Positions 1 through 5,051 of a DNA stretch of 5,051 nt are shown in pieces. The translations under genes and the position numbers were made by a program. This stretch comes from JADJQU01 sp035490315 (lineage in GTDB: Bacteria > Planctomycetota > UBA1135 > GCA-002686595), in assembly GCA_035490315.1 (NCBI GenBank), contig DATHET010000165.1:1-5051 (forward strand), given 5' to 3'. Numbering within the stretch: position 1 is the stretch's first letter; every line of letters begins with the position of its first letter. Under the pieces are notes generated by a model, which was not told the DNA's origin, searched no databases, and saw only the letters and a list, made by a program, of their open reading frames with translations.

Positions 1-232
1 CAGAGCCTATCGGGGCGCGAGTGAGCGTCACCGTGATTTCGACTCCAGGTGTGATCTGAGCTCCTGGACAAAAGAAACCATCTTCATTCGGAAGGTGTGT
101 AAACCGCAGCATGACGTGGTCGTCGAAGAGACTGGAGCCGACATCCTGGATCTCCTCGCAACTATACGGGCGGGGGGAGCTGCCGCAGGACGCGGCCAGG
201 ACGACCAAGGCGAGCGCGGCGAGGTTCTTCAT
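1..232 (-). CDS. Small predicted lipoprotein, 3' end cut by window edge
   Basis: The reading frame opens with ATG at 232 and stays open to base 1, giving 77 residues with no stop in the window. The N-terminus MKNLAALALVVLAASCGSS is a lipoprotein-type signal peptide: Lys at 2, a hydrophobic core at 4-14 and a candidate lipobox ending in Cys16. Ala at -3 is less usual than Leu, but Gly at +2 suits lipidation. Signal peptidase II would cut before Cys16, leaving a lipid-anchored envelope protein. The visible mature part has two more cysteines (Cys24, Cys55) and a beta-rich stretch at 58-71 (QITPGVEITVTL), perhaps the start of an Ig-like or carboxypeptidase-regulatory-like fold, but too little is present to assign a family. 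It starts 22 bases after the stop of the upstream coiled-coil gene, so the two are probably one operon. There is no good Shine-Dalgarno site; a hairpin lies there instead. Function unknown. Confidence 0.62.
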   Translation of the reverse strand, partial: MKNLAALALVVLAASCGSSPRPYSCEEIQDVGSSLFDDHVMLRFTHLPNEDGFFCPGAQITPGVEITVTLTRAPIGS

Positions 233-239
233 GCCGCCA

Positions 240-260
240 GGGTAGCGCGGGGCGCTACCC
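240..260 (-). repeat. Perfect 9-bp inverted repeat between two minus-strand genes
   Basis: On the minus strand the arms GGGTAGCGC and GCGCTACCC flank a 3-base loop, a fully GC-rich hairpin. It contains the TAG stop (255-257) of the coiled-coil gene and ends 7 bases before the ATG of the lipoprotein gene at 232. No T-run follows, so it does not look like an intrinsic terminator. Its position suggests an intercistronic structure that limits ribosome access to the second gene or stabilises the upstream message; this is inference. Confidence 0.6.
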
Positions 261-557
261 GCGCGATGGCATCGGCGGTTCCATGTCCACCGGCTTCTGG
301 CGCTTCCGGTTCCGATACGCCTCCACCGCGAGCTCTGCCGCCTCAGCGCATTCCAGGGACAGCCGATGCAGGAGCCCGTCGATGCGTTCACTCAAGCGCC
401 GCACTTCGGCGCGCAGCTCCGCCAGCTCGGCGACTGACAGATTCGCCGGTTCCTGTTCGACACTCGCGCGAGCCTCAGCCTTGTCGCTGACGAGCAGAGT
501 CAGCGAAGCGCCCACGAGCGCACCGATGCCAAGGCCGACGAGGAACATGGCCCGCAT
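255..557 (-). CDS. Small membrane-anchored coiled-coil protein, unknown function
   Basis: This 100-residue protein starts with a single transmembrane segment at about residues 4-24, rich in small residues with a glycine-zipper look (GLGIGALVGAS). An acidic linker follows, then a clear heptad pattern at 45-66 with hydrophobic residues at L45, L48, V52, L55, I59, L62 and L66. The C-terminus is basic (YRNRKRQK) and then proline-rich. The layout, one N-terminal anchor plus a short amphipathic helix, loosely recalls YtxH-like or other envelope-tethered coiled-coil proteins, but no family motif is decisive. ATG 557 was chosen because it leaves the membrane segment at the very N-terminus. ATG 548 (97 residues) is equally possible, and a TTG at 593 would add 12 unconvincing residues. 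None has a Shine-Dalgarno site. It is probably the first gene of an operon with the lipoprotein gene downstream and may oligomerise in the membrane. Confidence 0.68.
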   Translation of the reverse strand: MRAMFLVGLGIGALVGASLTLLVSDKAEARASVEQEPANLSVAELAELRAEVRRLSERIDGLLHRLSLECAEAAELAVEAYRNRKRQKPVDMEPPMPSRG

Positions 558-563
558 GAATTG

Positions 564-593
564 ATGATCACCGCGGGACGGGGGACAGCGCAA
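564..593 (-). promoter_or_regulatory. Possible sigma70-type promoter for the coiled-coil gene
   Basis: On the minus strand TTGCGC (593-588) and GATCAT (569-564) are separated by 18 bases; each matches the -35 or -10 consensus at 4 of 6 positions. Transcription would begin near 557-558, at the chosen ATG itself, implying a leaderless mRNA. That would fit the lack of a Shine-Dalgarno site. Such weak matches also arise by chance. Confidence 0.25.
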
Positions 594-617
594 CCTCGAG
601 CCTCGAGCTGGATTCGA

Positions 618-646
618 TTGCCGGAATGACCGCTCAGGAGTACAAG
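618..646 (+). promoter_or_regulatory. Candidate sigma70-type promoter for the SGNH-like gene
   Basis: TTGCCG (618-623) and TACAAG (641-646) are separated by exactly 17 bases, and each matches its consensus at 4 of 6 positions. Transcription would start near 653, leaving a leader of about 33 bases that includes the strong ribosome binding site at 672-677. An in-frame ATG at 626 lies inside this promoter, which argues against it as the translation start. Consensus matching only. Confidence 0.38.
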
Positions 647-671
647 GACCTTTCCGGCTCGCTCACGCACG

Positions 672-677
672 AAGGAG
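672..677 (+). promoter_or_regulatory. Shine-Dalgarno site that fixes the start at 686
   Basis: AAGGAG ends 8 bases before ATG 686. This near-ideal site, together with the signal peptide that begins at that ATG, decides the start against the in-frame ATG at 626, which would put 20 hydrophilic residues before the signal peptide. Confidence 0.85.
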
Positions 678-685
678 TTTCGATC

Positions 686-2032
686 ATGCGCCGCACCCTG
701 TTCTCGCTCGCGACTCTTGCGATCCTCGCGTCGACCCTTCATGCGCAGAATTGCGCGAATACCTCGGTCGGATTCACTCCGCTGAACGATCTCGGGACGA
801 GTACCTACCAGGGCTTCCAGGGCGGGCTCTATCCGGGCGGAGCCAACTCCCGACCGATTGCCCACGAAGTCGGCGGGCTCGCGCAAGCTGCGCAGGTCCT
901 TCCTCTCGACAGCGCAGGCGCGCTCGATCTCGCCGCGGGCAAGATCGGATTCATCTCGGTCGGGATGTCGAACTGCGTCATGCACTTCAACTCGCTGATC
1001 CCGGCAGCAGCGGCAGACCCGCTGAAATCTCCGCGCGTCGTGCTCAGCAATTGCGCGCAGGGCGGGCAGACCGCGTTGGTCCTGACCGACCCGAACGCCT
1101 TCTACTGGACGACCTGGGTGCCGACGAAGCTCGCGCAGTCCGGCTTGACCGCGGCTCAAGTGCAGGTCGTGTGGTTCCTCGAAGCCGACGCCGGCCCGAC
1201 GCAGACTTTCCCGAGCGACGCGCAGACGCTGCAGTCCGAGTTCACGACGATCATGGGGATCCTGCGCGCGAAGTACCCGAACGTGCGACTGTGCTACGGC
1301 GCGTCGCGCATCTACGCGGGCTACGCGACGACCACGCTCAACCCCGAGCCCTGGGCTTATCAGCAATCCTTCGCCGTGAAATGGCTGATCGAGGATCAGA
1401 TCAACCACAATCCCGCGCTGAACTACGACCCCGCGCTGGGCAGCGTCCTCGCGCCATGGCTCGCGTGGGGACCGTACATGTGGGCGGACGGGCTCGTGCC
1501 GCGCAGCGATGGATTGACTTGGATCTGCTCCGACTTCAAACCGGACGGCACGCACCCGTCGGTCCAGGGAGCGACGAAAAACGCGGGATATCTGCTCAAT
1601 TTCCTGCACGACGACAACACGGCCCAGAGCTGGTACCTGGCCCAGCCGCGGCCGATCACTTACGGAGCGGGAAAGCTGACGTCGATCGCGACCACGCCGT
1701 CGATCGGCTGGTCGGGCACTCCGAGCATTTCCGCGAGCAACTTCCAGGTCGCGATGAGCGGCGGCGTTCCCGGCAAGCCGGTGCTCGCGCTTTGGAGCAG
1801 CGCGCCCGCCATCACGCCGTTCAGCAACGCCACGCTCTACCTCGGCTCGCCCATCCACCGCCTGGCGCCGCAGATTCTCGACGGCACGGGATCGACTTCG
1901 GTGCCGATTGCCTTGCAACTCGCATGGCTCGGAACGACGCGCGACTACCAGTTCTGGTTCCGCGATCCCGCGCATCCCGACGGGACTGGAGCAGGACTGT
2001 CGAACGCGCTCCAGGTTCGATTCTTCGACTGA
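686..2032 (+). CDS. Exported SGNH-hydrolase-like protein with C-terminal planctomycete-type module
   Basis: This 448-residue protein begins with a Sec signal peptide (residues 1 to about 20, MRRTLFSLATLAILAS, cleavage likely near HA-QN). Residues ~85-320 look like an SGNH/GDSL-type hydrolase. After the hydrophobic strand KIGFISV comes GMSN (93-96), offering Ser95 as the block I nucleophile. GG at 126-127 in CAQGGQTA fits block II, and PDGTHPS (286-292) supplies the Asp287/His290 pair of block V. I recall a family of bacterial proteins sharing GMSN, AQGGQTA, SRIYAGYATT.LNPEP and FAVKWLIEDQ; this protein keeps all of them. The block III Asn is not obvious: the likely place reads EADAG with Asp168. 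Residues ~335-448 form a second domain ending in DYQFWFRDPAHPDG and ALQVRFFD, resembling a C-terminal module of exported Planctomycetota proteins, perhaps for surface attachment or sorting. Cleavage of an ester or acetyl group on an extracellular carbohydrate is plausible; the substrate is unknown. The gene stands alone, divergent from its left and convergent with its right neighbour. Confidence 0.85.
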   Translation: MRRTLFSLATLAILASTLHAQNCANTSVGFTPLNDLGTSTYQGFQGGLYPGGANSRPIAHEVGGLAQAAQVLPLDSAGALDLAAGKIGFISVGMSNCVMHFNSLIPAAAADPLKSPRVVLSNCAQGGQTALVLTDPNAFYWTTWVPTKLAQSGLTAAQVQVVWFLEADAGPTQTFPSDAQTLQSEFTTIMGILRAKYPNVRLCYGASRIYAGYATTTLNPEPWAYQQSFAVKWLIEDQINHNPALNYDPALGSVLAPWLAWGPYMWADGLVPRSDGLTWICSDFKPDGTHPSVQGATKNAGYLLNFLHDDNTAQSWYLAQPRPITYGAGKLTSIATTPSIGWSGTPSISASNFQVAMSGGVPGKPVLALWSSAPAITPFSNATLYLGSPIHRLAPQILDGTGSTSVPIALQLAWLGTTRDYQFWFRDPAHPDGTGAGLSNALQVRFFD

Positions 2033-2096
2033 GCGCGCGCTCGTTCGCCGCGGAAGAGCATGGGACCAGGCTAGTCGCCGTGGATCGACGGAGCCC

Positions 2097-2999
2097 TCAG
2101 TTCCGCCCCAGCTTGTCCGCGACGTAGCACACTTCGTGCGACACGGTGCAGGTCTCCTGCTCGTTCACGCGCAGACCCGCGCGCGACAGCCATCGACAGG
2201 TCCGACTGCGCGTGACGTGAATCGGATCGAATGACTTGAGCAGCGCACGTCCGGCCCATGGATACATGACCATGCCCAGGAACGCGCGGGATTCGCGCAG
2301 CAAAGTCCCTGGCGCGAGCAGTTTCCAACCGCGTTGACGCGCGCGCAATCCGAACATCTGAGCGAGGTCGCTCTGCACCGCGATGGCCCGTCCTCCGAGT
2401 CGCAGGACCCTCGCTGCTTCTCGCAGGGCGGTCTCGATGCGCATGTAGGGCAGGGAACCGGGGAACAGGACCAGGTCGAAGGCAGAGTCCCTGAACGGCA
2501 GATTCTCGGCGAGCGCGCAGACCATTCTCGGCTTCGCAAGTCCCTCGAGCCGGGCGAAAATCGAAGCGGCCTGAAGGTACAAGGGCTCGACGTCGACGCC
2601 GACCACGTCGGCGCAGCCTTGCAGCGAGAGCAGGTTGACTCCGGATCCGCAGCCCACTTCGAGGATCCGCTTGCCGCTCAAGCGCTCCACACGCAACGCG
2701 TCGACCTCCTCGGACGAGTGGTGTCGCTTTCCGCGCTGCTTCCAATAGACGTACTCGGTCAAGGAGTCGGAGAACTTCGCGCCGAGGGGCGTGAGCACCA
2801 GATCTGCATCCTGTCGCGGCTCGATCAGCTCGAGCTCGCGCGCCTGCTGGATCAGCTCCGCGCGCGGCGCATCGACCGACCAGCGGCGGCGCAGCTTCCA
2901 CAAGAGTTCTGCCAGCTCTTCGCACGAGGACGAGCGAAGGCTCGCCTCGATGCGATCTGCGAGACGCTCGGTCAGTTGCAGAGGGACGGAACGATCCAT
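2097..2999 (-). CDS. Class I SAM-dependent methyltransferase with winged-helix-like N-terminal domain
   Basis: The 300-residue product carries the Rossmann-type methyltransferase core at ~108-210. Motif I is ILEVGCGSG (112-120). The acidic residue that binds the SAM ribose is Asp136 in VVGVDVEP. The Methyltransf_11-like stretch is ALAENLPFRDSAFDLVLF (162-179), with AARVLRLGGRAIAV at 195-208. Residues ~25-76 are mostly helical and end in ELELIEPRQDADLVLTPLGAKF, which looks like the wing of a winged-helix domain, as in dimerisation or regulator-type N-termini of some O-methyltransferases. The C-terminal ~90 residues probably complete the fold and cap the substrate. ATG 2999 is preceded by GGGAG with 9-base spacing. 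The gene lies 102 bp downstream of the acetyltransferase gene on the same strand and may share its transcript. The acceptor cannot be told from sequence; a small molecule is more likely than nucleic acid, since no RNA/DNA methylase signature such as (D/N)PP(Y/F) is seen. Confidence 0.88.
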   Translation of the reverse strand: MDRSVPLQLTERLADRIEASLRSSSCEELAELLWKLRRRWSVDAPRAELIQQARELELIEPRQDADLVLTPLGAKFSDSLTEYVYWKQRGKRHHSSEEVDALRVERLSGKRILEVGCGSGVNLLSLQGCADVVGVDVEPLYLQAASIFARLEGLAKPRMVCALAENLPFRDSAFDLVLFPGSLPYMRIETALREAARVLRLGGRAIAVQSDLAQMFGLRARQRGWKLLAPGTLLRESRAFLGMVMYPWAGRALLKSFDPIHVTRSRTCRWLSRAGLRVNEQETCTVSHEVCYVADKLGRN

Positions 3000-3008
3000 G
3001 GACGCAGG

Positions 3009-3013
3009 CTCCC
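3009..3013 (-). promoter_or_regulatory. Shine-Dalgarno site of the methyltransferase gene
   Basis: On the minus strand GGGAG is followed by 9 bases and then ATG at 2999. This supports the chosen start and shows that the gene has its own translation signal in the 102-bp gap after the acetyltransferase gene. I find no convincing promoter or terminator in the rest of that gap. Confidence 0.6.
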
Positions 3014-3101
3014 ATTCAGGGCCAGATTCCAGACATGGACAAGGGCTGATCTTCGCTCGAATCGAAACCGCGGGGCGCCGTCGGTCGGATGCGGGATCAG
3101 C

Positions 3102-3650
3102 TCATGTCGGAGCGCCAGACTCCCCAGTGCGCGGGCGCGCGAAAAGTAGCACCGGCTCGCCCTTGAACGTGGATTTGTGTGTCTGGACGTATCCGCACTT
3201 CGTCGCGACTCGGATCGACGGGAGATTCGCGGGCTCGATCGCGCAGACGGTCCGCGTGGCCTTCAGGCTTCGGTCGCCCCAGGCGACGACGGCGCGGACC
3301 GCTTCCGTCGCGAGCCCTTGTCCCTGGGCCCAGTGGGCGAGGGCCCAGCCGATCTCGGGAGTTCCGTCGAAGCGCGGCTCGATGTCGCGCCGCAAGTCGA
3401 AGTAGCCCACTTCTCCGACGAAGCGGTTGGTGACCCGTTCGCGCAGGACCCAGTAGCCGAAGCCGAGCAAGGACCAGTGCCCGCGGTGTCGCAAGAGGCG
3501 CGACCAGACTTCCGAGTTCGAGAAGGGCTTGCCGCCGATGTAGCGCGTGACGCGCGCGTCGGCCCACATGGCGGCGGAATCGGGAAAGTCCTCGAGGCCA
3601 TGACCGCGAAGGGAGAGTCGTTCCGTATCGAGGCTCGGGATTTCGAACAT
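3102..3650 (-). CDS. GNAT-family N-acetyltransferase, RimJ/RimL type
   Basis: The 182-residue length is typical of the RimJ/RimL-like branch (Acetyltransf_3 type) of the GNAT superfamily. The usual order is visible: the N-terminal strand TERLSLRG (9-16), the helix with MWADARVTRYIGG (28-40), GHWSLLGFGYWVLRE (57-71) and the strand FVGEVGYFDL (78-86). PEIGWAL (98-104) leads into motif A, with the acetyl-CoA pyrophosphate loop Q109-G-Q-G-L-A114 and TEAVRAVVAWG behind it. The motif B region is ANLPSIRVATKCGY (141-154). It would transfer an acetyl group from acetyl-CoA to an amine of a small molecule or a protein N-terminus; this cannot be resolved from sequence. ATG 3650 is chosen because SLDTERL is the standard beginning of the family. 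No Shine-Dalgarno site precedes it, and the same frame stays open upstream as an unlikely extension. Probably first gene of a pair with the methyltransferase; divergent from the membrane-protein gene. Confidence 0.9.
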   Translation of the reverse strand: MFEIPSLDTERLSLRGHGLEDFPDSAAMWADARVTRYIGGKPFSNSEVWSRLLRHRGHWSLLGFGYWVLRERVTNRFVGEVGYFDLRRDIEPRFDGTPEIGWALAHWAQGQGLATEAVRAVVAWGDRSLKATRTVCAIEPANLPSIRVATKCGYVQTHKSTFKGEPVLLFARPRTGESGAPT

Positions 3651-3711
3651 GGAGGCTCGAGAGAATAGCGAGTCGCGCAAGGCGCCGTCTTCATTCGGCG
3701 CGAGGCAGCTT

Positions 3712-3755
3712 GTTCGCTTCGAGCCGCGAAGCGGTTCGCTTCGAGCTGAGAAGCG
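3712..3755. repeat. 22-bp tandem duplication with alternative hairpins in the divergent spacer
   Basis: Two adjacent 22-bp units (3712-3733 and 3734-3755) agree at 20 of 22 positions; each begins with GTTCGCTTCGAGC and ends in GAAGCG. Inside unit 1, CGCTTCG (3715-3721) can pair with CGAAGCG (3727-3733) over a 5-base loop. Across the junction, CGAAGCG (3727-3733) can instead pair with CGCTTCG (3737-3743) over a 3-base loop. Inside unit 2 the stem is 6 bp (CGCTTC/GAAGCG, 7-base loop). The pairings compete for shared arms. It lies between the divergent starts of the acetyltransferase and the membrane-protein gene, so a repeated operator or an RNA switch in a leader are both conceivable; neither is shown. 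Confidence 0.65.
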
Positions 3756-3766
3756 CGCGCCTCGGG

Positions 3767-3795
3767 GAGCTCCGCTGACGGGACCAGCGGAGTTC
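3767..3795. repeat. 11-bp stem-loop in the divergent spacer
   Basis: GAGCTCCGCTG (3767-3777) pairs with CAGCGGAGTTC (3785-3795) over a 7-base loop, with one G-T wobble in 11 pairs. It begins 11 bases after the tandem duplication. Neither strand shows a T-run after the stem, so it is not a typical intrinsic terminator. It could be a protein-binding palindrome or a structured part of the leader of the plus-strand gene. In the rest of 3651-3941 I see a shorter inverted repeat, GCGCCG/CGGCGC (3682-3687 and 3696-3701), and no convincing promoter. Confidence 0.55.
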
Positions 3796-3931
3796 GACGA
3801 GCCGGAGTCCACGCCTCGATGGCTGAGTTGCGATCGAGGACATGTCCGCGTTCTCCGGTAAACAGCGTGTTGATCCTCCGACCCGGCATGGCGCGGCGGC
3901 GCGGCGCGGGCGAGACTGCCCTCGCGGCGAT

Positions 3932-3935
3932 GGAG
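3932..3935 (+). promoter_or_regulatory. Ribosome binding site supporting a GTG start at 3942
   Basis: GGAG is followed by 6 bases and then GTG at 3942. The upstream in-frame ATGs at 3819, 3888 and 3930 have weaker or worse-placed sites; a GGAG at 3804-3807 is 11 bases from ATG 3819. The short spacing leaves the choice open. Confidence 0.4.
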
Positions 3936-3941
3936 CCATCC

Positions 3942-5051
3942 GTGAGCAAGCACGTCGATCGTTCCACGCTGCGCCTGCTCGCATTCCTCGTGATCGCCGG
4001 GCTGCTGCTCACGCTGCTGAATCGCGGACTGCCGCTGGTGCGCAACAGTCTCGTCTACGCGCGCGCGAGCGAGAACGTCGTCGCTCAGGGCTACGACCCG
4101 CGGCCCGTGGTCGCAAATTCGAGGCTTTCGTACGACAAGCCGATCCTCTATCCCTGGGTCTCGGCGCCGTTCGTGCGAGCCTTCGGGAATCACGACGGGC
4201 TGCGGATCACGTCCTTCGCGACGACCGCGGCTTACCTGATCGCGTTGGTGTATTTAGCGCGCTCGTTCCGCTCGAGGATGGCTGATGGTCGCGCGACGCT
4301 GTTCCTGTGGCTGTGCGCGGCCGGTCCCTGCGTGTTCTATCAGTTCTGGAGCGCGCACCCGGACGGCTGGTTCGCTGCGCTCGTGCTCCTCGCCTGGGGG
4401 ACCAGCGAGCGCATCGTCGCCGAGCCTGGTGTGCATACGGTGCGGCGCGTGATTGGACTCGGCTCCTGCATCTACTGCGCGATCCTGCTCAAGAACTACG
4501 GGCTGGTGCTCTTGATTTCGTGCCCGCTGTACCTGGTCTGGCACCTCCGACGGCTGCGCGAGGATCGCGCTAGCTTCCGCGCTTTGTGGATCGCCTCCTC
4601 GGTCGTGTTCGGATCGATCGCGGGGCTGGTTCTGCTCGCATGGAGCGGGCATAACCCGCTCTCGCGTCTGGAGGGCGAGGGTGGCGGTGTCGGGCAGTAC
4701 GCCACGGGCGAGCTCTGGCTGAGCGCTCGAGGCGCGTGGGTAGGGTTGGGACTCGCACTCGCTCTGCAGTTCCAGATCGCCTGGATCTTCGCGCTGCGCA
4801 GGGACGCGTGGAGCAAGCGATGGATCGCGCCGCTCTGCTGCTTCGCGGGGACGTACATCGCGTGCTTGATGCCTTTCCCGACGACCTTCTACAACATGCG
4901 CTACTTCCTGCCGCTGTTCGCGATCGCGGGCTTGATCCTCGTGCGCGGCGCGAGCGGCATGCAGCCGGGGACGCGCAGGATTCTGCTCGTCGCGCACGGC
5001 GCGGTGGCGACGGCGCTCGTGCTCGTGTTCAATGTCGCGCCAGTCTATCGC
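3942..5051 (+). CDS. Polytopic membrane protein, GT39/ArnT/PMT-like glycosyltransferase, 3' end cut
   Basis: From GTG 3942 the frame runs 370 codons to the window end without a stop. Hydrophobic segments lie near residues 11-26, 92-106, 118-133, 143-152, 170-198, 215-234, 264-285, 294-312, 320-336 and 347-365, so this is a multi-pass inner-membrane protein. After the first segment, the loop VYARASENVVAQGY (38-51) followed by YDKPILYPWVSAPFVRAFG (64-82) and LRITS recalls the first periplasmic loop of ArnT/PMT-type enzymes, which use lipid-linked sugar donors (pattern YA..A, then Y..KP....W..A....FG, then R..S). The Asp-Glu pair usual just before YA in that loop is absent; RNSL stands there, so activity or exact family is uncertain. 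HPDGWFAALVLLAW and ILLKNYGLVLL also fit this superfamily. ATG starts at 3930, 3888 or 3819 are possible; GTG is preferred for its GGAG and for putting the first membrane segment near the N-terminus. Acceptor and sugar unknown. Confidence 0.72.
   Translation, partial: MSKHVDRSTLRLLAFLVIAGLLLTLLNRGLPLVRNSLVYARASENVVAQGYDPRPVVANSRLSYDKPILYPWVSAPFVRAFGNHDGLRITSFATTAAYLIALVYLARSFRSRMADGRATLFLWLCAAGPCVFYQFWSAHPDGWFAALVLLAWGTSERIVAEPGVHTVRRVIGLGSCIYCAILLKNYGLVLLISCPLYLVWHLRRLREDRASFRALWIASSVVFGSIAGLVLLAWSGHNPLSRLEGEGGGVGQYATGELWLSARGAWVGLGLALALQFQIAWIFALRRDAWSKRWIAPLCCFAGTYIACLMPFPTTFYNMRYFLPLFAIAGLILVRGASGMQPGTRRILLVAHGAVATALVLVFNVAPVYR

Noticed and set aside
594..607. Tandem CCTCGAG heptamer, a possible operator in the first divergent spacer.
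   Set aside because: Two 7-base copies in GC-rich DNA are weak evidence; the site is upstream of the candidate plus-strand promoter but nothing else supports a regulator site.
500..1975. A 491-codon open frame on the minus strand antisense to the SGNH-like gene.
   Set aside because: Its translation is dominated by Arg, Ala, Glu and Gly in low-complexity mixtures without any domain pattern, as expected for the complementary strand of a GC-rich gene. The plus-strand frame has a signal peptide, family motifs and a strong ribosome binding site.
2031..2042. A 12-base perfect palindrome GAGCGCGCGCTC at the stop codon of the SGNH-like gene.
   Set aside because: It is an alternating GC run, expected by chance at this base composition. 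As a hairpin it gives only about 4 pairs and no T-run follows, so it is not supported as a terminator.
2033..2096. Search for a bidirectional terminator in the convergent gap between the SGNH-like and methyltransferase genes.
   Set aside because: The best pairing (CCGT/ACGG near 2078-2091) is only 4 bp, with no T-run on either strand; termination may be Rho-dependent or lie elsewhere.
751..2127. A 458-codon plus-strand frame overlapping the SGNH-like gene in another phase.
   Set aside because: Very Arg-rich composition and no ribosome binding site; it is a frame shadow of the gene at 686-2032.
3000..3101. A separate promoter for the methyltransferase (TTGTCC, 17 bases, CTGAAT on the minus strand).
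   Set aside because: The -10 match is 3 of 6 and it abuts the Shine-Dalgarno site, which would remove that site from the transcript.
3651..4193. An N-terminal extension of the acetyltransferase frame up to 4193.
   Set aside because: The extra ~180 residues have no GNAT-like pattern, overlap the divergent membrane-protein gene, and the family's usual beginning (SLDTERL) falls at ATG 3650.
4254..4997. A 247-codon minus-strand frame opposite the membrane-protein gene.
   Set aside because: Composition is Arg/Glu/Gln-rich and featureless; the plus-strand frame shows regular hydrophobic segments and conserved loop motifs.

Overview
This is a GC-rich bacterial chromosomal window with six protein-coding genes. 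Two of them run off the edges: a lipoprotein gene at the left and a polytopic membrane protein gene at the right. The best hint of origin is the secreted protein at 686-2032. Its last ~120 residues (...WLGTTRDYQFWFRDPAHPDG..., then GLSNALQVRF) resemble a C-terminal module that I recall as frequent in exported proteins of Planctomycetota. The assignment to a planctomycete or similar environmental bacterium is therefore an inference from remembered family patterns, not a database result. I see no rRNA, tRNA, CRISPR array, transposase or phage gene.

Left part (1-557, minus strand): a two-gene cell-envelope unit. A 100-residue membrane-anchored coiled-coil protein is followed, 22 bases later, by a small lipoprotein that is cut by the window edge. 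A perfect 9-bp hairpin covers the stop of the first gene and lies just upstream of the second start. Divergent from this pair, a plus-strand gene (686-2032) with a clear Shine-Dalgarno site encodes an exported SGNH-hydrolase-like protein with the C-terminal module. The 128-base spacer between the two divergent starts holds plausible promoters for both directions.

Middle part (2097-3650, minus strand): a RimJ/RimL-type GNAT acetyltransferase is followed by a class I SAM-dependent methyltransferase with a winged-helix-like N-terminal domain. They are 102 bp apart and may be co-transcribed. The methyltransferase converges on the SGNH gene with a 64-bp gap and no recognisable intrinsic terminator.

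Right part (3651-5051): a divergent intergenic region of about 290 bases carries an imperfect 22-bp tandem duplication whose arms can pair in two mutually exclusive ways, plus an 11-bp stem-loop. It is followed by a multi-pass membrane protein resembling GT39/ArnT/PMT-type lipid-linked-sugar glycosyltransferases, still open at the window end. Nothing ties the six genes into one pathway. The window looks like ordinary chromosome with envelope functions at both ends, and I do not see strong evidence for a new biological system. The most distinctive items are the structured divergent intergenic region and the hairpin-linked membrane-protein/lipoprotein pair.
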